Shown: positions 1 to 9,314, counted from the first letter of the stretch. The stretch is DNA of 64,000 nt from Ureibacillus composti (GCA_030348875.1 JAUCEP010000002.1:384501-448500); one strand, 5' to 3'. Notes: generated from the sequence alone by a model not told the origin. Numbers and translations: made by a program.

Positions 1-404
1 CCGTAAAAACGGGAGTGAGCACACCACCCTTGAGCTACCTAGACGATTATAACTTAGATTATAGCACATATGTTCGCATTTTGAAGGGTAGAAGGTTTTA
101 TTTTATAGAAAAAACAAGAGGAAGATTTGCACTACATCTATGAGCTGATTTGCAAAACAAAGCTAAAATATAAACTTTCCTATATATTTAATTGTTTACT
201 TTTAAAATTTGGTCTGTATTTTGTAAGCAAATAATAGACCTAATTGCATAAAGTTTTTATCTCATGAAATAGTATGTAATTAAAAAAGAAAGTTATAAGA
301 AGCAAAATAATTTACTCTATATTGGGCACAATATCGTTGAAGAATTCAGAAGAAACCATGTGCCTTTTCTGTATTTTTCAAGACAATCGATGAGGAGGAT
401 GGCT
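1..404. other. AT-rich leader region, no gene seen
   Basis: No convincing coding region is visible before the small gene that starts at 405. The stretch is AT-rich and opens with a short GC-richer segment of unknown origin. A candidate forespore-type (SigG-like) promoter -10 element CACAATA lies near 328-336, but this is only a weak motif match. Confidence 0.4.
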
Positions 405-635
405 ATGCCAAATGTAGAAGTAAACTGTGCTGTATCGAACTGTTTTTTCCATAAAGAAGGAAATTTATGTGGAGCTGAAAAAATTCAAGTAGATATGGAT
501 TACCACTCCAAAAACAAAGCTACAGAGTTTGCTTCGGATTTTGAATTCGATATGATTTCAGAACATGCAAATGACTCAACAGACACTTGCTGTAAAACGT
601 TTAAACCTCAAAAAGAGGGCGGACGTAAGAAATAA
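405..635 (+). CDS. DUF1540-type small cysteine-containing protein
   Basis: A 76-residue protein with the DUF1540 layout: cysteines at 8, 13 and 22 near the N-terminus (CAVSNC then a third Cys before GAEKI), an acidic middle and a CC pair at 62-63. DUF1540 proteins are small, likely metal-binding proteins of unknown role in Firmicutes. ATG at 405 is chosen because GAGGAGG at 392-398 sits 6 nt upstream; the ATG at 399 touches the ribosome-binding site. A strong terminator follows at 685-718. The leader (TGAGGAGGATGG) and the terminator are shared with the genes at 848 and 15381, although the coding sequences have diverged. Family call is good, function unknown. Confidence 0.8.
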   Translation: MPNVEVNCAVSNCFFHKEGNLCGAEKIQVDMDYHSKNKATEFASDFEFDMISEHANDSTDTCCKTFKPQKEGGRKK

Positions 636-684
636 TCTGAAGTGATCGAATAAAAGAATAGCTGTCCAAAACATTGAGAGGTTG

Positions 685-718
685 GGACTAAAAGGGTAAA
701 CCTTTTAGTCCTTTTTTA
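685..718 (+). terminator. Rho-independent terminator after DUF1540 gene
   Basis: Perfect 11-bp stem GGACTAAAAGG / CCTTTTAGTCC around a GTAAA loop, followed by a T-run. Nearly identical hairpins end the paralogous genes at 848 and 15381. Confidence 0.9.
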
Positions 719-847
719 AATTGAAGCGAAAAATTTTAAAATAAAACGGTGAAATTTGTGCAAACTACATGTGAAGATGATCGAAAAGGTAATGAAAAAT
801 ACTCTTTCGATTATCTTCATTACAAATCAATGAGGAGGATGGCACTG

Positions 848-1057
848 ATGTCAAAATTCGACGTGAACAAATCTAGTTCCAATTATTATGGAAATGTTTA
901 TGGAGTTGAAAGATATCAAGGTCAACGCCTTCGTCACTCCAACAACAATGATGCGGAATTTGGTGATGAGTTTGATGTGAATCAAAATTCAGAGCAGGTG
1001 AACAATTCTGCACGTGATTCCAGAAAGCCTGTAAGTGAACGAACTGCATGGAATTAG
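848..1057 (+). CDS. small hydrophilic protein, paralogous cassette copy 2
   Basis: A 69-residue polar protein rich in Asn, Ser, Tyr and Asp with no cysteines. I do not recognise a family. The start is ATG 848, 9 nt after GAGGAGG (832-838); the ATG at 839 is too close to the ribosome-binding site. The 5' leader TCAATGAGGAGGATGG and the 3' sequence CAAATCATTGAAT plus GGGACTAAAGAG hairpin match the copies at 405 and 15381, so it is probably a diverged paralogue that lost the Cys motif. A -10-like CAAACTA sits about 80 nt upstream of the start, which fits a SigG-type promoter, but this is inference. Confidence 0.65.
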   Translation: MSKFDVNKSSSNYYGNVYGVERYQGQRLRHSNNNDAEFGDEFDVNQNSEQVNNSARDSRKPVSERTAWN

Positions 1058-1095
1058 TTGAATAATGACAAGCTATTCAAATCATTGAATTGTTG

Positions 1096-1127
1096 GGACT
1101 AAAGAGGTAACTCTTTAGTCCTTTTCC
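1096..1127 (+). terminator. terminator of small-protein gene 2
   Basis: Perfect 11-bp stem GGACTAAAGAG / CTCTTTAGTCC with a GTAA loop and trailing T-run. It is homologous to the hairpin at 685-718. Confidence 0.9.
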
Positions 1128-1154
1128 TAATAAACTGAGCAAAAAAAGGAATAG

Positions 1155-1200
1155 AAAAAGCCGATTGAATCACAAAATGGTGATACAAAATCGACTTTAA
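1155..1200 (-). terminator. terminator downstream of thiolase gene
   Basis: Read on the minus strand, AGTCGATT and AATCGGCT flank a nested TCAC/GTGA pair and are followed by TTTTT. It lies directly after the thiolase stop codon and probably ends the CoA-transferase/thiolase operon. Confidence 0.7.
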
Positions 1201-1225
1201 AGTTATACAAATGTATTAGCAGTTT

Positions 1226-2428
1226 TTAAGATTGCACATAATCCATATTCTCAACAATCGTTGAAATACCTAAACCACCTGCAATACATAGAGTGACTAA
1301 GCCATAACGTTTATTTGTTCGTTTCAATTCATGGATAAGTTTTGTCATTAAAATTGCTCCCGTTGCACCAATTGGATGACCAAGGGCAATTGCGCCTCCG
1401 TTAGGATTTACTTTATCAACATCTAATCCGAGTTCCTGTATACATGCAATACTTTGAGCAGCAAATGCTTCATTTAGTTCAATAATATCTAAGTCTTCAA
1501 CTGTTAGATTCGCTTGAGCTAGTGCTTTTCTTGTAGCTAAAACAGGGCCTAATCCCATCAACGTTGGGTCACATCCAGATGCTGCATGACTAATAACACG
1601 GACTGCCGGAGTAAGGCCTAAAGCTAGAGCCTTTTCTTCGCTCATTACTAATACCGCTGCCGCACCGTCATTTCGGCCACTACTATTTCCAGCAGTAACC
1701 GTACCCCCTTCTTTAAAGACAGGCTTAAGTTTTGCTAATGTTTCAACTGCAGAAAGACGCGGATGTTCATCTTGTTCAAAATTGATTTCAGATTTTCTTT
1801 GTTTTACGACATAAGGAACGATTTGTTCTTTATAATATCCTTTTTCAATCGCATTTGCGCATTTTTCTTGTGAGGCATGTGCAAACTCATCCTGTGCTTG
1901 TCTAGAAATCTCGTATTTTTCAACTAGATTTTCTGCTGTCCAACCCATCGTAATATCACCATACTGTTCATAGGGCTGTGAACCTGCTTGACTAGCTACA
2001 TTCGGATCTTTAAATTGAACATTACCGGCACCAACACCGAATCGCATACCATTTACATAATAGGGTGCTGTGCTCATTGATTCCGTACCACCTGCAATGA
2101 TTACGTCACCAAAGCCTGCTTGAATCTGTTGTACTGCATTATTAATGGCTTGTAGTCCAGAACCACATTGGCGATGGACGGTATAAGAGGGGATATGGAA
2201 AGGAAAGTCGGCACGTAAAGAAGCTACACGAGCTACATTGGAAAGGTCCGCACTTTGTTTCGCTTGGCCTAAAATGATTTCATCTACTGCTTCTTTTTCG
2301 ATTCCTGTTCGTTCAATTAATGCCTCTAATACGGTAGCTGCAAGATGGTCTGCTTGCTCATTGATTAATGTACCGCCTAGCTTACCAATCGCAAGACGAA
2401 CCGCGTCTACTATGACAACATTCTTCAT
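1226..2428 (-). CDS. acetyl-CoA acetyltransferase (thiolase)
   Basis: A 400-residue type-II thiolase that condenses or cleaves 3-ketoacyl-CoA. The acyl-accepting Cys88 lies in HRQCGSG, with NEAFA at 319-323, the active-site His351 in GHPIGATGA and the proton-donor Cys381 in CIAGGLG. Length is standard. AGAGGAGG lies 8 nt before the ATG. It follows the two CoA-transferase subunit genes by 15 nt and shares their operon, so the set can activate a 3-keto acid with CoA and cleave it. Acetoacetate (giving two acetyl-CoA) is the simplest substrate; 3-oxoadipate, as in PcaIJ/PcaF, is an alternative because the divergent regulator is IclR-type. No ring-cleavage genes are present in the window. Confidence 0.92.
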   Translation of the reverse strand: MKNVVIVDAVRLAIGKLGGTLINEQADHLAATVLEALIERTGIEKEAVDEIILGQAKQSADLSNVARVASLRADFPFHIPSYTVHRQCGSGLQAINNAVQQIQAGFGDVIIAGGTESMSTAPYYVNGMRFGVGAGNVQFKDPNVASQAGSQPYEQYGDITMGWTAENLVEKYEISRQAQDEFAHASQEKCANAIEKGYYKEQIVPYVVKQRKSEINFEQDEHPRLSAVETLAKLKPVFKEGGTVTAGNSSGRNDGAAAVLVMSEEKALALGLTPAVRVISHAASGCDPTLMGLGPVLATRKALAQANLTVEDLDIIELNEAFAAQSIACIQELGLDVDKVNPNGGAIALGHPIGATGAILMTKLIHELKRTNKRYGLVTLCIAGGLGISTIVENMDYVQS

Positions 2429-2443
2429 GTAATCTTCCTCCTC

Positions 2444-3091
2444 TTATAATTGCACGATAAAACTAGCTTCTGTTTTTTGTTGAACCTCTTCTAAAGTGGC
2501 ACCATTCATTAGCTCAATTAAATATAATGTTCCATCGATTACTTTAAATACTGCCAATTCGGTCACAATCATATCAACTTGTCGGATCGATGTGATTGGG
2601 TAAGTACATTTTTTTAATAGTTTACTTGAGCCGTCCTTTGATGTATGGCTCATTGTAACAATTACTTTTTTAGCGCCTACTAATAAATCCATTGCGCCAC
2701 CAACACCGATAATGTTTTTACCAGGAACAGCCCAATTGGCAATAACACCTGTTTCATCGACTTGTAGGGCACCTAAAATAGCATAATCGACATGTCCACC
2801 ACGAATCATTACAAATGACGCAGCACTGTCAAAAAATGAAGCACCGATCGCTTCACCAACTGGTAATTTTCCGGCATTCACTAGGTTAGGGTCAATATCT
2901 TCTTCGTTTACGTCTGTAACGCCCAGTAAACCATTTTCTGTATGGAGGGCGATTGATGAATCTTCCACATACTGTGCAACTAAAGTTGGAATACCAATCC
3001 CGAGATTCACAATGCTTGATGCTTCTATTTCTTTTGCAACACGTGCTGCAATCGAATGTTGAACTTGTTCTTTTGATAATACTAGAGTCAT
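2444..3091 (-). CDS. scoB: 3-oxoacid CoA-transferase subunit B
   Basis: A 215-residue beta subunit of a family-I CoA-transferase (ScoB/AtoA/PcaJ type). The catalytic glutamate is Glu52 in the TENGLLG motif, and the GIGIPT motif at 31-36 is typical. With subunit A it moves CoA from succinyl-CoA or acetyl-CoA to a 3-keto acid in the cytosol. The gene overlaps subunit A by 4 nt (ATGA), so translation is probably coupled. Acetoacetate versus 3-oxoadipate specificity cannot be read from the sequence; the symbol follows the Bacillus naming. Confidence 0.9.
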   Translation of the reverse strand: MTLVLSKEQVQHSIAARVAKEIEASSIVNLGIGIPTLVAQYVEDSSIALHTENGLLGVTDVNEEDIDPNLVNAGKLPVGEAIGASFFDSAASFVMIRGGHVDYAILGALQVDETGVIANWAVPGKNIIGVGGAMDLLVGAKKVIVTMSHTSKDGSSKLLKKCTYPITSIRQVDMIVTELAVFKVIDGTLYLIELMNGATLEEVQQKTEASFIVQL

Positions 3092-3774
3092 CTGCTGACC
3101 ACTCCTTCTTTAGTTAGTACTTGCTGTGCTTCAATAATGGCGTCTACAAATAAATGTGGTGTAACGATTGCCTCGGGGTCAAGTTCACCAGGTTCTACAA
3201 TCTCATCTACCTCAGCAATGACATAATCTGCAGCCATGGCCATTAATGGATTAAAATTGCGTGCTGTTTTGTAATATACTAAATTGCCGAGCGTATCTGC
3301 TTTATGTGCACGAATAAGGGCAACTTGACCACGAATAGGTTTTTCAAGAACGTATAGATCGCCATCGATTTCACGCTGCTCTTTTCCTTCTGCTAATTGA
3401 GTGCCAGCAGCTGTTTTTGTATAAAAGCCACCTATACCTGCGCCACCCGCACGCAATGCCTCTGATAAAGTACCTTGTGGAAGTAAAGTTAGCTGGATCT
3501 CCCCACGGTGATAGAATTCCCCAACATCTCTGTTACTTGTAAAATAAGAACCAATCGCGTGTTTAATTTTATGTTGATTTAGAAGTAAGCCAAGTCCTTT
3601 TCCTGATTCACCTAAATTGTTGGAAACAATAGATAAATCTTTAACGTCTTTATTTGTTAACCCATCAATTAGAGTTAGTGGGGCACCAATTAATCCAAAG
3701 CCACCTACAAGCACTTGATCGCCATCTTTAATTGGTGATAGCGCATCCTCTATTGTCTTTTTGATTTTTGACAT
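3088..3774 (-). CDS. scoA: 3-oxoacid CoA-transferase subunit A
   Basis: A 228-residue alpha subunit with the VGGFGLIGAP glycine loop near the N-terminus, the SNN segment around 51-53, the PQGTLSE and RAGGAGIGGFYT signature near 109-125 and the conserved KTARNFNP segment. It is the first gene of a scoA-scoB-thiolase operon transcribed away from an IclR regulator across a 137-bp shared promoter region. The PcaI subunits of the beta-ketoadipate pathway have a closely similar sequence, so the ketone-body assignment is by gene context rather than residue evidence. Confidence 0.9.
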   Translation of the reverse strand: MSKIKKTIEDALSPIKDGDQVLVGGFGLIGAPLTLIDGLTNKDVKDLSIVSNNLGESGKGLGLLLNQHKIKHAIGSYFTSNRDVGEFYHRGEIQLTLLPQGTLSEALRAGGAGIGGFYTKTAAGTQLAEGKEQREIDGDLYVLEKPIRGQVALIRAHKADTLGNLVYYKTARNFNPLMAMAADYVIAEVDEIVEPGELDPEAIVTPHLFVDAIIEAQQVLTKEGVVSR

Positions 3775-3854
3775 ATAAAATCCCTACCCTTAGTTAGATC
3801 TAATTTGTGTTTTTGAATTAATTTGTTTGCATAATCAGCAGTAATATTGTACGC

Positions 3855-3884
3855 TATGTGTACAAATGTACATTATGTGTACAC
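3855..3884. promoter_or_regulatory. candidate IclR-type operator between scoA and regulator
   Basis: Two direct copies of TATGTGTACA start at 3855 and 3874, 19 bp apart. The first lies in the inverted repeat TGTAC-AAAT-GTACA (3859-3872) and the second includes the palindrome GTGTACAC (3877-3884). It sits in the divergent promoter region, where an IclR protein would act on both directions. Binding is inferred. Confidence 0.55.
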
Positions 3885-3911
3885 TAGTATCTTACGGGGA
3901 GAAGTTTATTG

Positions 3912-4703
3912 ATGTCAAACATAAATTCAGAAAATTTCAAAGAAAGTAAAGACTATGTGCAATCCATTGATCGGATGTTCCAAATTTTAAGAACGTTTAG
4001 TGTGGAAAGACAGTCCCTTACAACAAGTGAAATTGCACAATTGACTGATTTAAGTCGACCAACAGTACGAAGGATTTTATTAACATTAGAACATTTAGCG
4101 TATGTTAAATCTGATCATGGGGCCTATTCATTGACGGCGAAAATGATCGAACTAAGCGCCGTATTCCTTTCTTCTCAAGTATCCACATGGCAAAGGGCAC
4201 AGCCGTTTATGGAATCCTTAGTTGAAGTAACCGGGGAGTCAAGCTCAATTTCTGTTTTAGATGGCGATATGATTACCTATGTTGCGCGGGTTTCGAAAAA
4301 AAGAATCATGTCCACCAATTTAGAAGTAGGATCTCGTTTACCAGCATTTTCAACTTCTATGGGCCAAGTATTACTTGCTCATTTACCTGATGATGAATTA
4401 AAAGAACGCTTAAATAAAATTGAGCTTCAAAAATTTAATGAAAACACAATTGTGGATAAACAAAAATTATATGAAGTGTTAATGGGCATCAGAAAAAAAG
4501 GATGGGGAGGAGTAGATCAACAGTTAGAAAACGGTGTTCGATCGGTTGCCGTACCGATTCGTAAACCTAACGGAGAGGTCATTGCTGCCATTAATTGTTC
4601 TGTCCATGCTGGACGTGTTTCAAAAGAGCAATTACAAGAAGAATTTTTGCCGAAGCTTCAAGAAGTAGCAAAACTTATTGAGAATATAGTAACGTTTCGT
4701 TAA
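3912..4703 (+). CDS. IclR family transcriptional regulator
   Basis: A 263-residue regulator with an N-terminal winged helix (about residues 17-80, including LTTSEIAQLTDLSRPTVRR) and a C-terminal IclR effector-binding domain with the SRLPAFSTSMGQVLLA segment. It resembles the PcaR/PobR branch, which controls aromatic or keto-acid catabolism. ATG 3912 is preceded by GGGGAG at 3896-3901; a TTG at 3909 is also possible. It is divergent from the CoA-transferase/thiolase operon and is its likely regulator, with the candidate sites at 3855-3884. A strong terminator follows. Confidence 0.9.
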   Translation: MSNINSENFKESKDYVQSIDRMFQILRTFSVERQSLTTSEIAQLTDLSRPTVRRILLTLEHLAYVKSDHGAYSLTAKMIELSAVFLSSQVSTWQRAQPFMESLVEVTGESSSISVLDGDMITYVARVSKKRIMSTNLEVGSRLPAFSTSMGQVLLAHLPDDELKERLNKIELQKFNENTIVDKQKLYEVLMGIRKKGWGGVDQQLENGVRSVAVPIRKPNGEVIAAINCSVHAGRVSKEQLQEEFLPKLQEVAKLIENIVTFR

Positions 4704-4715
4704 TATGACAAAGTG

Positions 4716-4759
4716 AAAAACGCAAGGATGTTGTTAAATCAACATTCTTGCGTTTTTTT
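4716..4759 (+). terminator. strong terminator after iclR gene
   Basis: AAAAACGCAAGGATGTTG pairs with CAACATTCTTGCGTTTTT around a TTAAAT loop and ends in a T-run. Confidence 0.92.
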
Positions 4760-5048
4760 GGCTGAATCCCTCTTTAATGACAGCTTTAATTAGGAAGATA
4801 AAGGGATGAGAAATAATTTTAAAAACAATTTAATTAAGAAATCTATTAAGGGAGTATCCCTTAGAATCTATTATAGTACAGGGTTTTGATTATCTTTAAA
4901 AATGTATCAAAATGGCTGAATAGTACCATTTATTAGTGGAATTTTTAGAAAACTCTTGTTATTCAACAACGTTATTGGTATCGTTATATTATCAAAAAAA
5001 CGTATTCCGTACGGTTGTACGTAATGCGTACGTTAGGGGAGGGGTCAA
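4760..5048 (+). promoter_or_regulatory. Nramp-gene upstream region with GTAC palindromes
   Basis: No gene is seen here. Just before the ribosome-binding site are the palindrome CCGTACGG (5007-5014) and the inverted repeat GTACG-TAATG-CGTAC (5017-5031), together a likely operator for the transporter gene. The GTAC core recalls the IclR-linked sites at 3859-3884 but the flanks differ. Confidence 0.45.
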
Positions 5049-6353
5049 ATGGAAACGCATACAAAGGATCAAGTAGCAGCAACAACTTTAGATGCAACGC
5101 CCAATTTATTAACACCGCCATCAACAATGGCTGAAAAACTTAAGATGGTAGGACCGGGGATTGTAGTAGCAGCAACAGGGGTAGGTACTGCTGACTTAAT
5201 CACATCCATTGTGATCGGTACACAATTTGGGATGACATTTATATGGGCTATTATAGTTGGTTCGCTTCTTAAATACTTCTTAAATGAAGGAGTTGGCAGA
5301 TGGCATTTAGCCTCTGAACGTACGATGGTACAGGGGTGGCAACAACTTGGTAAATGGGCAACTGGATATTTTGGGGTATATTCGATCATTTGGGGGTTTG
5401 TTTACGGAGCAACCGCTGCAACAACATCTGCTATGGGAATGTATGCTATGTTCCCGATTATGCCATTGTGGGCATGGGCAATCATTCATTCAGTTGCAGG
5501 ATTTATACTAGTTTGGTTCGGTAAGTACCAATTATTCGAAAAGGTAATGACCGTATTAATTGGTGTGATGTTCGTTACAATTATTGGAACAGCATTTTTA
5601 TTCTTACCGAGTATCGGAGAATTTATGGGTGGCTTCGTACCACGTGTTCCAGACGGATCATTTATGTTAATGATGGGGTTAATCGGTGGAGTAGGTGGTA
5701 CAATCACAATGGCTTCCTACGGTTATTGGTTAGCTGAAAAGAAATGGACAGGCCCAAAATGGGTTTCAACAATGCGTATTGATATTAAAGTCGCTTATAT
5801 TTTAACTTGTATCTTTACAATTGCAGGTTTAATCATCGGTGCACAATTCTTATTCGGTACTGGGGTTAACTTACGAGGAGATCAAGGTCTAATTGATTTA
5901 GCAGCATTATTAGGTCAAGAGTTCGGCCCTTGGATGAAATGGGTATTCTTAGTTGCCTTTTGGTCTGCGGCATTTTCTTCCTTATTAGGTGTTTGGAATG
6001 GTGTGCCATATCTATTTGCAGACTTTATACAAACAATTCGTCAAAAGAAAGATGAGCCACGTAGAATAGTACAAGAAACAGATAAATCATATCGTTTCTA
6101 TTTAGCTTGGTTAACATTCCCACCAATGATTTTATACTTCGGAGGGAAACCGGTAGAACTGGTAATTATCTATGGTGCACTTGGCTCATTATTCATGCCA
6201 TTCTTAGCAATTTCACTATTAATCTTATTAAATTCTAAGAAAATTAGTCAGCCTTTACGTAATAAAGCGCTACCGAATGTTGTGTTAGTAGCATGTTTGG
6301 CAATGTTCGCTTACTTAGGTATCAATGAATTAGTGGGAATTTTGTTTAAGTAA
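5049..6353 (+). CDS. Nramp-family transporter with altered metal site
   Basis: A 434-residue integral membrane protein with about eleven hydrophobic segments and the overall Nramp (COG1914) sequence pattern. The first transmembrane segment reads GPGIVVAATGVGTADLITS. Canonical Nramp Mn/Fe transporters have DPGN there, and the fourth-helix-pair MPH motif is replaced by MAS in ITMASYGYW. The usual Asp and Asn metal ligands are therefore missing or shifted, so a different substrate than Mn2+ or Fe2+ is likely. The start has GGGGAGGGG just upstream. It is a single-gene unit ending in a strong terminator. Confidence 0.8.
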   Translation: METHTKDQVAATTLDATPNLLTPPSTMAEKLKMVGPGIVVAATGVGTADLITSIVIGTQFGMTFIWAIIVGSLLKYFLNEGVGRWHLASERTMVQGWQQLGKWATGYFGVYSIIWGFVYGATAATTSAMGMYAMFPIMPLWAWAIIHSVAGFILVWFGKYQLFEKVMTVLIGVMFVTIIGTAFLFLPSIGEFMGGFVPRVPDGSFMLMMGLIGGVGGTITMASYGYWLAEKKWTGPKWVSTMRIDIKVAYILTCIFTIAGLIIGAQFLFGTGVNLRGDQGLIDLAALLGQEFGPWMKWVFLVAFWSAAFSSLLGVWNGVPYLFADFIQTIRQKKDEPRRIVQETDKSYRFYLAWLTFPPMILYFGGKPVELVIIYGALGSLFMPFLAISLLILLNSKKISQPLRNKALPNVVLVACLAMFAYLGINELVGILFK

Positions 6354-6431
6354 AAACATAATTGATAGAATTATAATTCTATTAAATTACTAATAATATA
6401 ACAGTTATAAAAGTGTTAATTCATATGATAT

Positions 6432-6489
6432 GCCCTTTAAAGAAGACAGATTAGAAATGAAAATCTGTTACTTTAAGGGGCGTTTTTTT
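6432..6489 (+). terminator. terminator after Nramp-like gene
   Basis: Long imperfect stem GCCCTTTAAAG...CAGATT / AATCTG...CTTTAAGGGGC followed by seven T residues. Confidence 0.88.
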
Positions 6490-6614
6490 GTCTGAGAAAT
6501 CAAAGTGTTAAATTAGAGAAGAAAAGGTCATCAAGCATTTCTTAGTTTGCTTGTATGAAGCATTTATACCAACAGCCTACATGATCTGGGGTTAGGGGGA
6601 ATTCTCTTGTGTCC

Positions 6615-7541
6615 TTACTCTTTAACTCTTTTCTTTAATGAGATAGTTGTTCTTTCTGAAAACGTATATGTATCTAAAAACTCTTTAAATATTATTACGG
6701 GTTTTGAATGGATTTGAGATCGGTTTATGATGTAGTGGAAACTACTTTTATTTTCAAAATCCATTAAATTGATAGCCCCTAATGTCCCAGCATGAATTTC
6801 ACTTTTGACAATTGATTCTGATAGATAAGAGACTCCTAACCCAAGCGCAACAGATTCTTTAATTGTTTGGGAGCTTCCGAAACTCATGATTCTTTTTGGA
6901 GAAATCCCCAGTTGTGAAAAGAACCGATCTGTCATTTCTCTTGTTCCTGAACCCACCTCCCGAATAATCCACGTTTCTGCTTCTAACATGTTTCTATCCA
7001 CTTTATTGCTTTTCAAAATGGGATGGTCAGGCCTTGTAATCATAACCAAATCATCTTCGTAAAAGGGGAAAATTTCGGCATCTAGGTCGTCAACTTCTGA
7101 TTGTACGATAAATGCAATATCCAATTCCTGATTATGAATTTGTTCTACGATCGCCTTAGAATTTTGAATCGTGATCTCAGGGATGATGCTTGGGTACCGC
7201 TTACTAAAAGCATAAATAATGCTAGGGAGAAAATACTCACCGAATGTGTAAGCAGCTCCAATCGAAAGTGAAGTATTAGTTGAAGGCTCTAATTCAGCCA
7301 GTAAATATTTGATTTGGTCATATTTTTGCAGTATTTCTTTTGCCTGAGTGTAAACAAGCTGGCCTGCTGTTGTTAATTGAACATATTTATTATTCCGCTC
7401 AAATAGCGTCGTTTCTAATTTCTTTTCTAAATTTTTAATACTTAGACTTACAGCTGACGGAGTGATATGGAGCAATTGAGCAGCTCTTGTAAAGCTTTTT
7501 TGTTCTGCGGTTGTAACGAATATTTCTAATTTGTGATCCAT
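6615..7541 (-). CDS. LysR family transcriptional regulator
   Basis: A 308-residue LysR-type regulator. The N-terminal helix-turn-helix (residues 1-60) contains the typical SFTRAAQLLHITPSAVSLSIKNLEKKL, cut here as pattern only: SFTRAAQ, TPSAVS and LEKKLETTLFER. The rest is a periplasmic-binding-protein-like effector domain with the family motif REVGSGTRE. It resembles CysL/YwfK-like regulators. It is divergent from the gamma-glutamyltransferase gene over a 171-bp AT-rich spacer and probably controls the GGT/chromate-transporter operon. The effector cannot be told from sequence. Confidence 0.9.
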   Translation of the reverse strand: MDHKLEIFVTTAEQKSFTRAAQLLHITPSAVSLSIKNLEKKLETTLFERNNKYVQLTTAGQLVYTQAKEILQKYDQIKYLLAELEPSTNTSLSIGAAYTFGEYFLPSIIYAFSKRYPSIIPEITIQNSKAIVEQIHNQELDIAFIVQSEVDDLDAEIFPFYEDDLVMITRPDHPILKSNKVDRNMLEAETWIIREVGSGTREMTDRFFSQLGISPKRIMSFGSSQTIKESVALGLGVSYLSESIVKSEIHAGTLGAINLMDFENKSSFHYIINRSQIHSKPVIIFKEFLDTYTFSERTTISLKKRVKE

Positions 7542-7712
7542 AACTACCTCTCAATGTTAATTTTTTTTAATCATCATATTAAATATAATTAATTTTACTT
7601 TACATCATATTATTTGTAAAATTTTGAATTATAGGAAACTATGTAAGGAAAATAATTTAATGGTTCGAAGCGAAAATACAAAACAACAATTCAAAAGAGG
7701 AGTGAATAATAA

Positions 7713-9314
7713 ATGGATTATTTACATCATCCGTTTCCATCAAAACGACATACGGTTTTTGCAAAGAATGGGATGGTTGCAACTTCGCAACCACTTGCAG
7801 CTCAAGTTGGGCTTGAAATATTGAAAAAAGGAGGCAATGCCATTGATGCTGCAATTGCTACTGCGGCCGCATTAACAGTGGTAGAGCCAACCTCTAACGG
7901 AATTGGCGGAGATGCTTTTGCAATTGTTTGGATAAAAGGGGAATTATACGGACTAAATGCTTCTGGGCCTTCACCAGAATTATTAACTGCAGAAGAGCTA
8001 AAAAAACTCGGGCACGATCGAATGCCAGAACTAGGTGTTGTCCCGGTTACTGTTCCAGGGGTACCTGCTGCTTGGGCTGCACTGTCTAAAAGGTTTGGGA
8101 AACTATCCTTATTGGAAACATTGGAACCTGCTATTCGTTACGCAGAGGAAGGGTATCCTTTAACGCCAATATTAGGTGAGAATTGGAAGAAAGCTTATGA
8201 AAAATATAAAAGCCATGAGGGGAAAGAGTTTGAATCATGGTTTGAAACGTTTTGCCCAAATGGAAGACCTCCAGAAATCGGGGAAATGTGGAGTTCAAAG
8301 GGCCATGCAGATACATTAAGAAAAATTGGTGAAACAGATGCCAAGGCCTTCTATGAAGGAGAATTGGCTCAAAAAATTGAGGACTTTATGGTGGAACATG
8401 GAGGCTATTTAAGAAAAGCTGATCTTTCGTCTTATCAGCCAGAATGGGTAAAACCAATTTCTACAAATTACCGAGGTTATGATGTGTGGGAAATTCCTCC
8501 GAATGGTCAAGGTTTGGTTGCTCTAATGGCATTAAATATTTTCGAACAACTGGATGCGCCGAAGTGGCAATCTGCTGAAACAATTCATCAGCAAATTGAG
8601 TCTATGAAAATCGCATTTACTGATGGCAAGGCATTTATAACAGAGCCTTCTGAAATGCCATTAAATGTAGAAAATTTAATTTCAAAAGAGTATGCATCGA
8701 TGCGGGCAAAGGAAGTTCGGGCGACGGCAATTGATCCTAAACCAGTTGAACTAACTAAGTCTGGTACGGTTTACTTAGCTACAGCCGATCATGAAGGAAA
8801 TATGGTGTCTTATATTCAAAGTAACTATATGGGATTCGGGTCTGGTATTGTCATTCCAGGAACAGGGATTGCTCTTCAAAATCGTGGAGCTGATTTTTCT
8901 TTAAACGAAAACCATCCAAATTTCTTGAAACCTAAGAAGCGTTCATATCACACAATTATCCCAGGATTTTTAACGAAAGATGGGGAAGCGGTTGGTCCGT
9001 TCGGTGTAATGGGAGCCTATATGCAACCACAGGGGCACTTCCAAGTCGTAACAAATACCATTGATTACCTTCTAAATCCGCAAGCAGCATTGGATATGCC
9101 AAGATGGCAATGGGTTGGTGGAAAGAAAATACGTGTTGAATCGGAATTCCCAAACTACTTAGTTCAAGCTCTAGAAAGAAAGGGACACGAGATTGAAGTG
9201 ATGGCGAACAGAGGCAGCTTTGGACGTGGTCAAATCATTTGGAGAAACCCAGAAACAGGAGTCCTCGCAGGGGGAACAGAGTCAAGAACGGATGGTATGG
9301 TGGCAGCGTGGTGA
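7713..9314 (+). CDS. gamma-glutamyltransferase-like Ntn hydrolase (YwrD-like)
   Basis: A 533-residue gamma-glutamyltransferase family protein. The N-terminal NGMVATSQPLAAQ and GGNAIDAA segments are family hallmarks. Thr352 in SGTVYLATADHEGNMVS aligns with the autocatalytic and nucleophilic Thr of GGT (TTHYSVVD), so cleavage into two subunits before Thr352 is expected. No clear signal peptide is visible, suggesting a cytosolic form like B. subtilis YwrD rather than secreted Ggt. AGAGGAG lies 12-18 nt before the ATG. It runs directly into two chromate-transporter genes, the same linkage seen in the B. subtilis ywr region. Confidence 0.88.
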   Translation: MDYLHHPFPSKRHTVFAKNGMVATSQPLAAQVGLEILKKGGNAIDAAIATAAALTVVEPTSNGIGGDAFAIVWIKGELYGLNASGPSPELLTAEELKKLGHDRMPELGVVPVTVPGVPAAWAALSKRFGKLSLLETLEPAIRYAEEGYPLTPILGENWKKAYEKYKSHEGKEFESWFETFCPNGRPPEIGEMWSSKGHADTLRKIGETDAKAFYEGELAQKIEDFMVEHGGYLRKADLSSYQPEWVKPISTNYRGYDVWEIPPNGQGLVALMALNIFEQLDAPKWQSAETIHQQIESMKIAFTDGKAFITEPSEMPLNVENLISKEYASMRAKEVRATAIDPKPVELTKSGTVYLATADHEGNMVSYIQSNYMGFGSGIVIPGTGIALQNRGADFSLNENHPNFLKPKKRSYHTIIPGFLTKDGEAVGPFGVMGAYMQPQGHFQVVTNTIDYLLNPQAALDMPRWQWVGGKKIRVESEFPNYLVQALERKGHEIEVMANRGSFGRGQIIWRNPETGVLAGGTESRTDGMVAAW

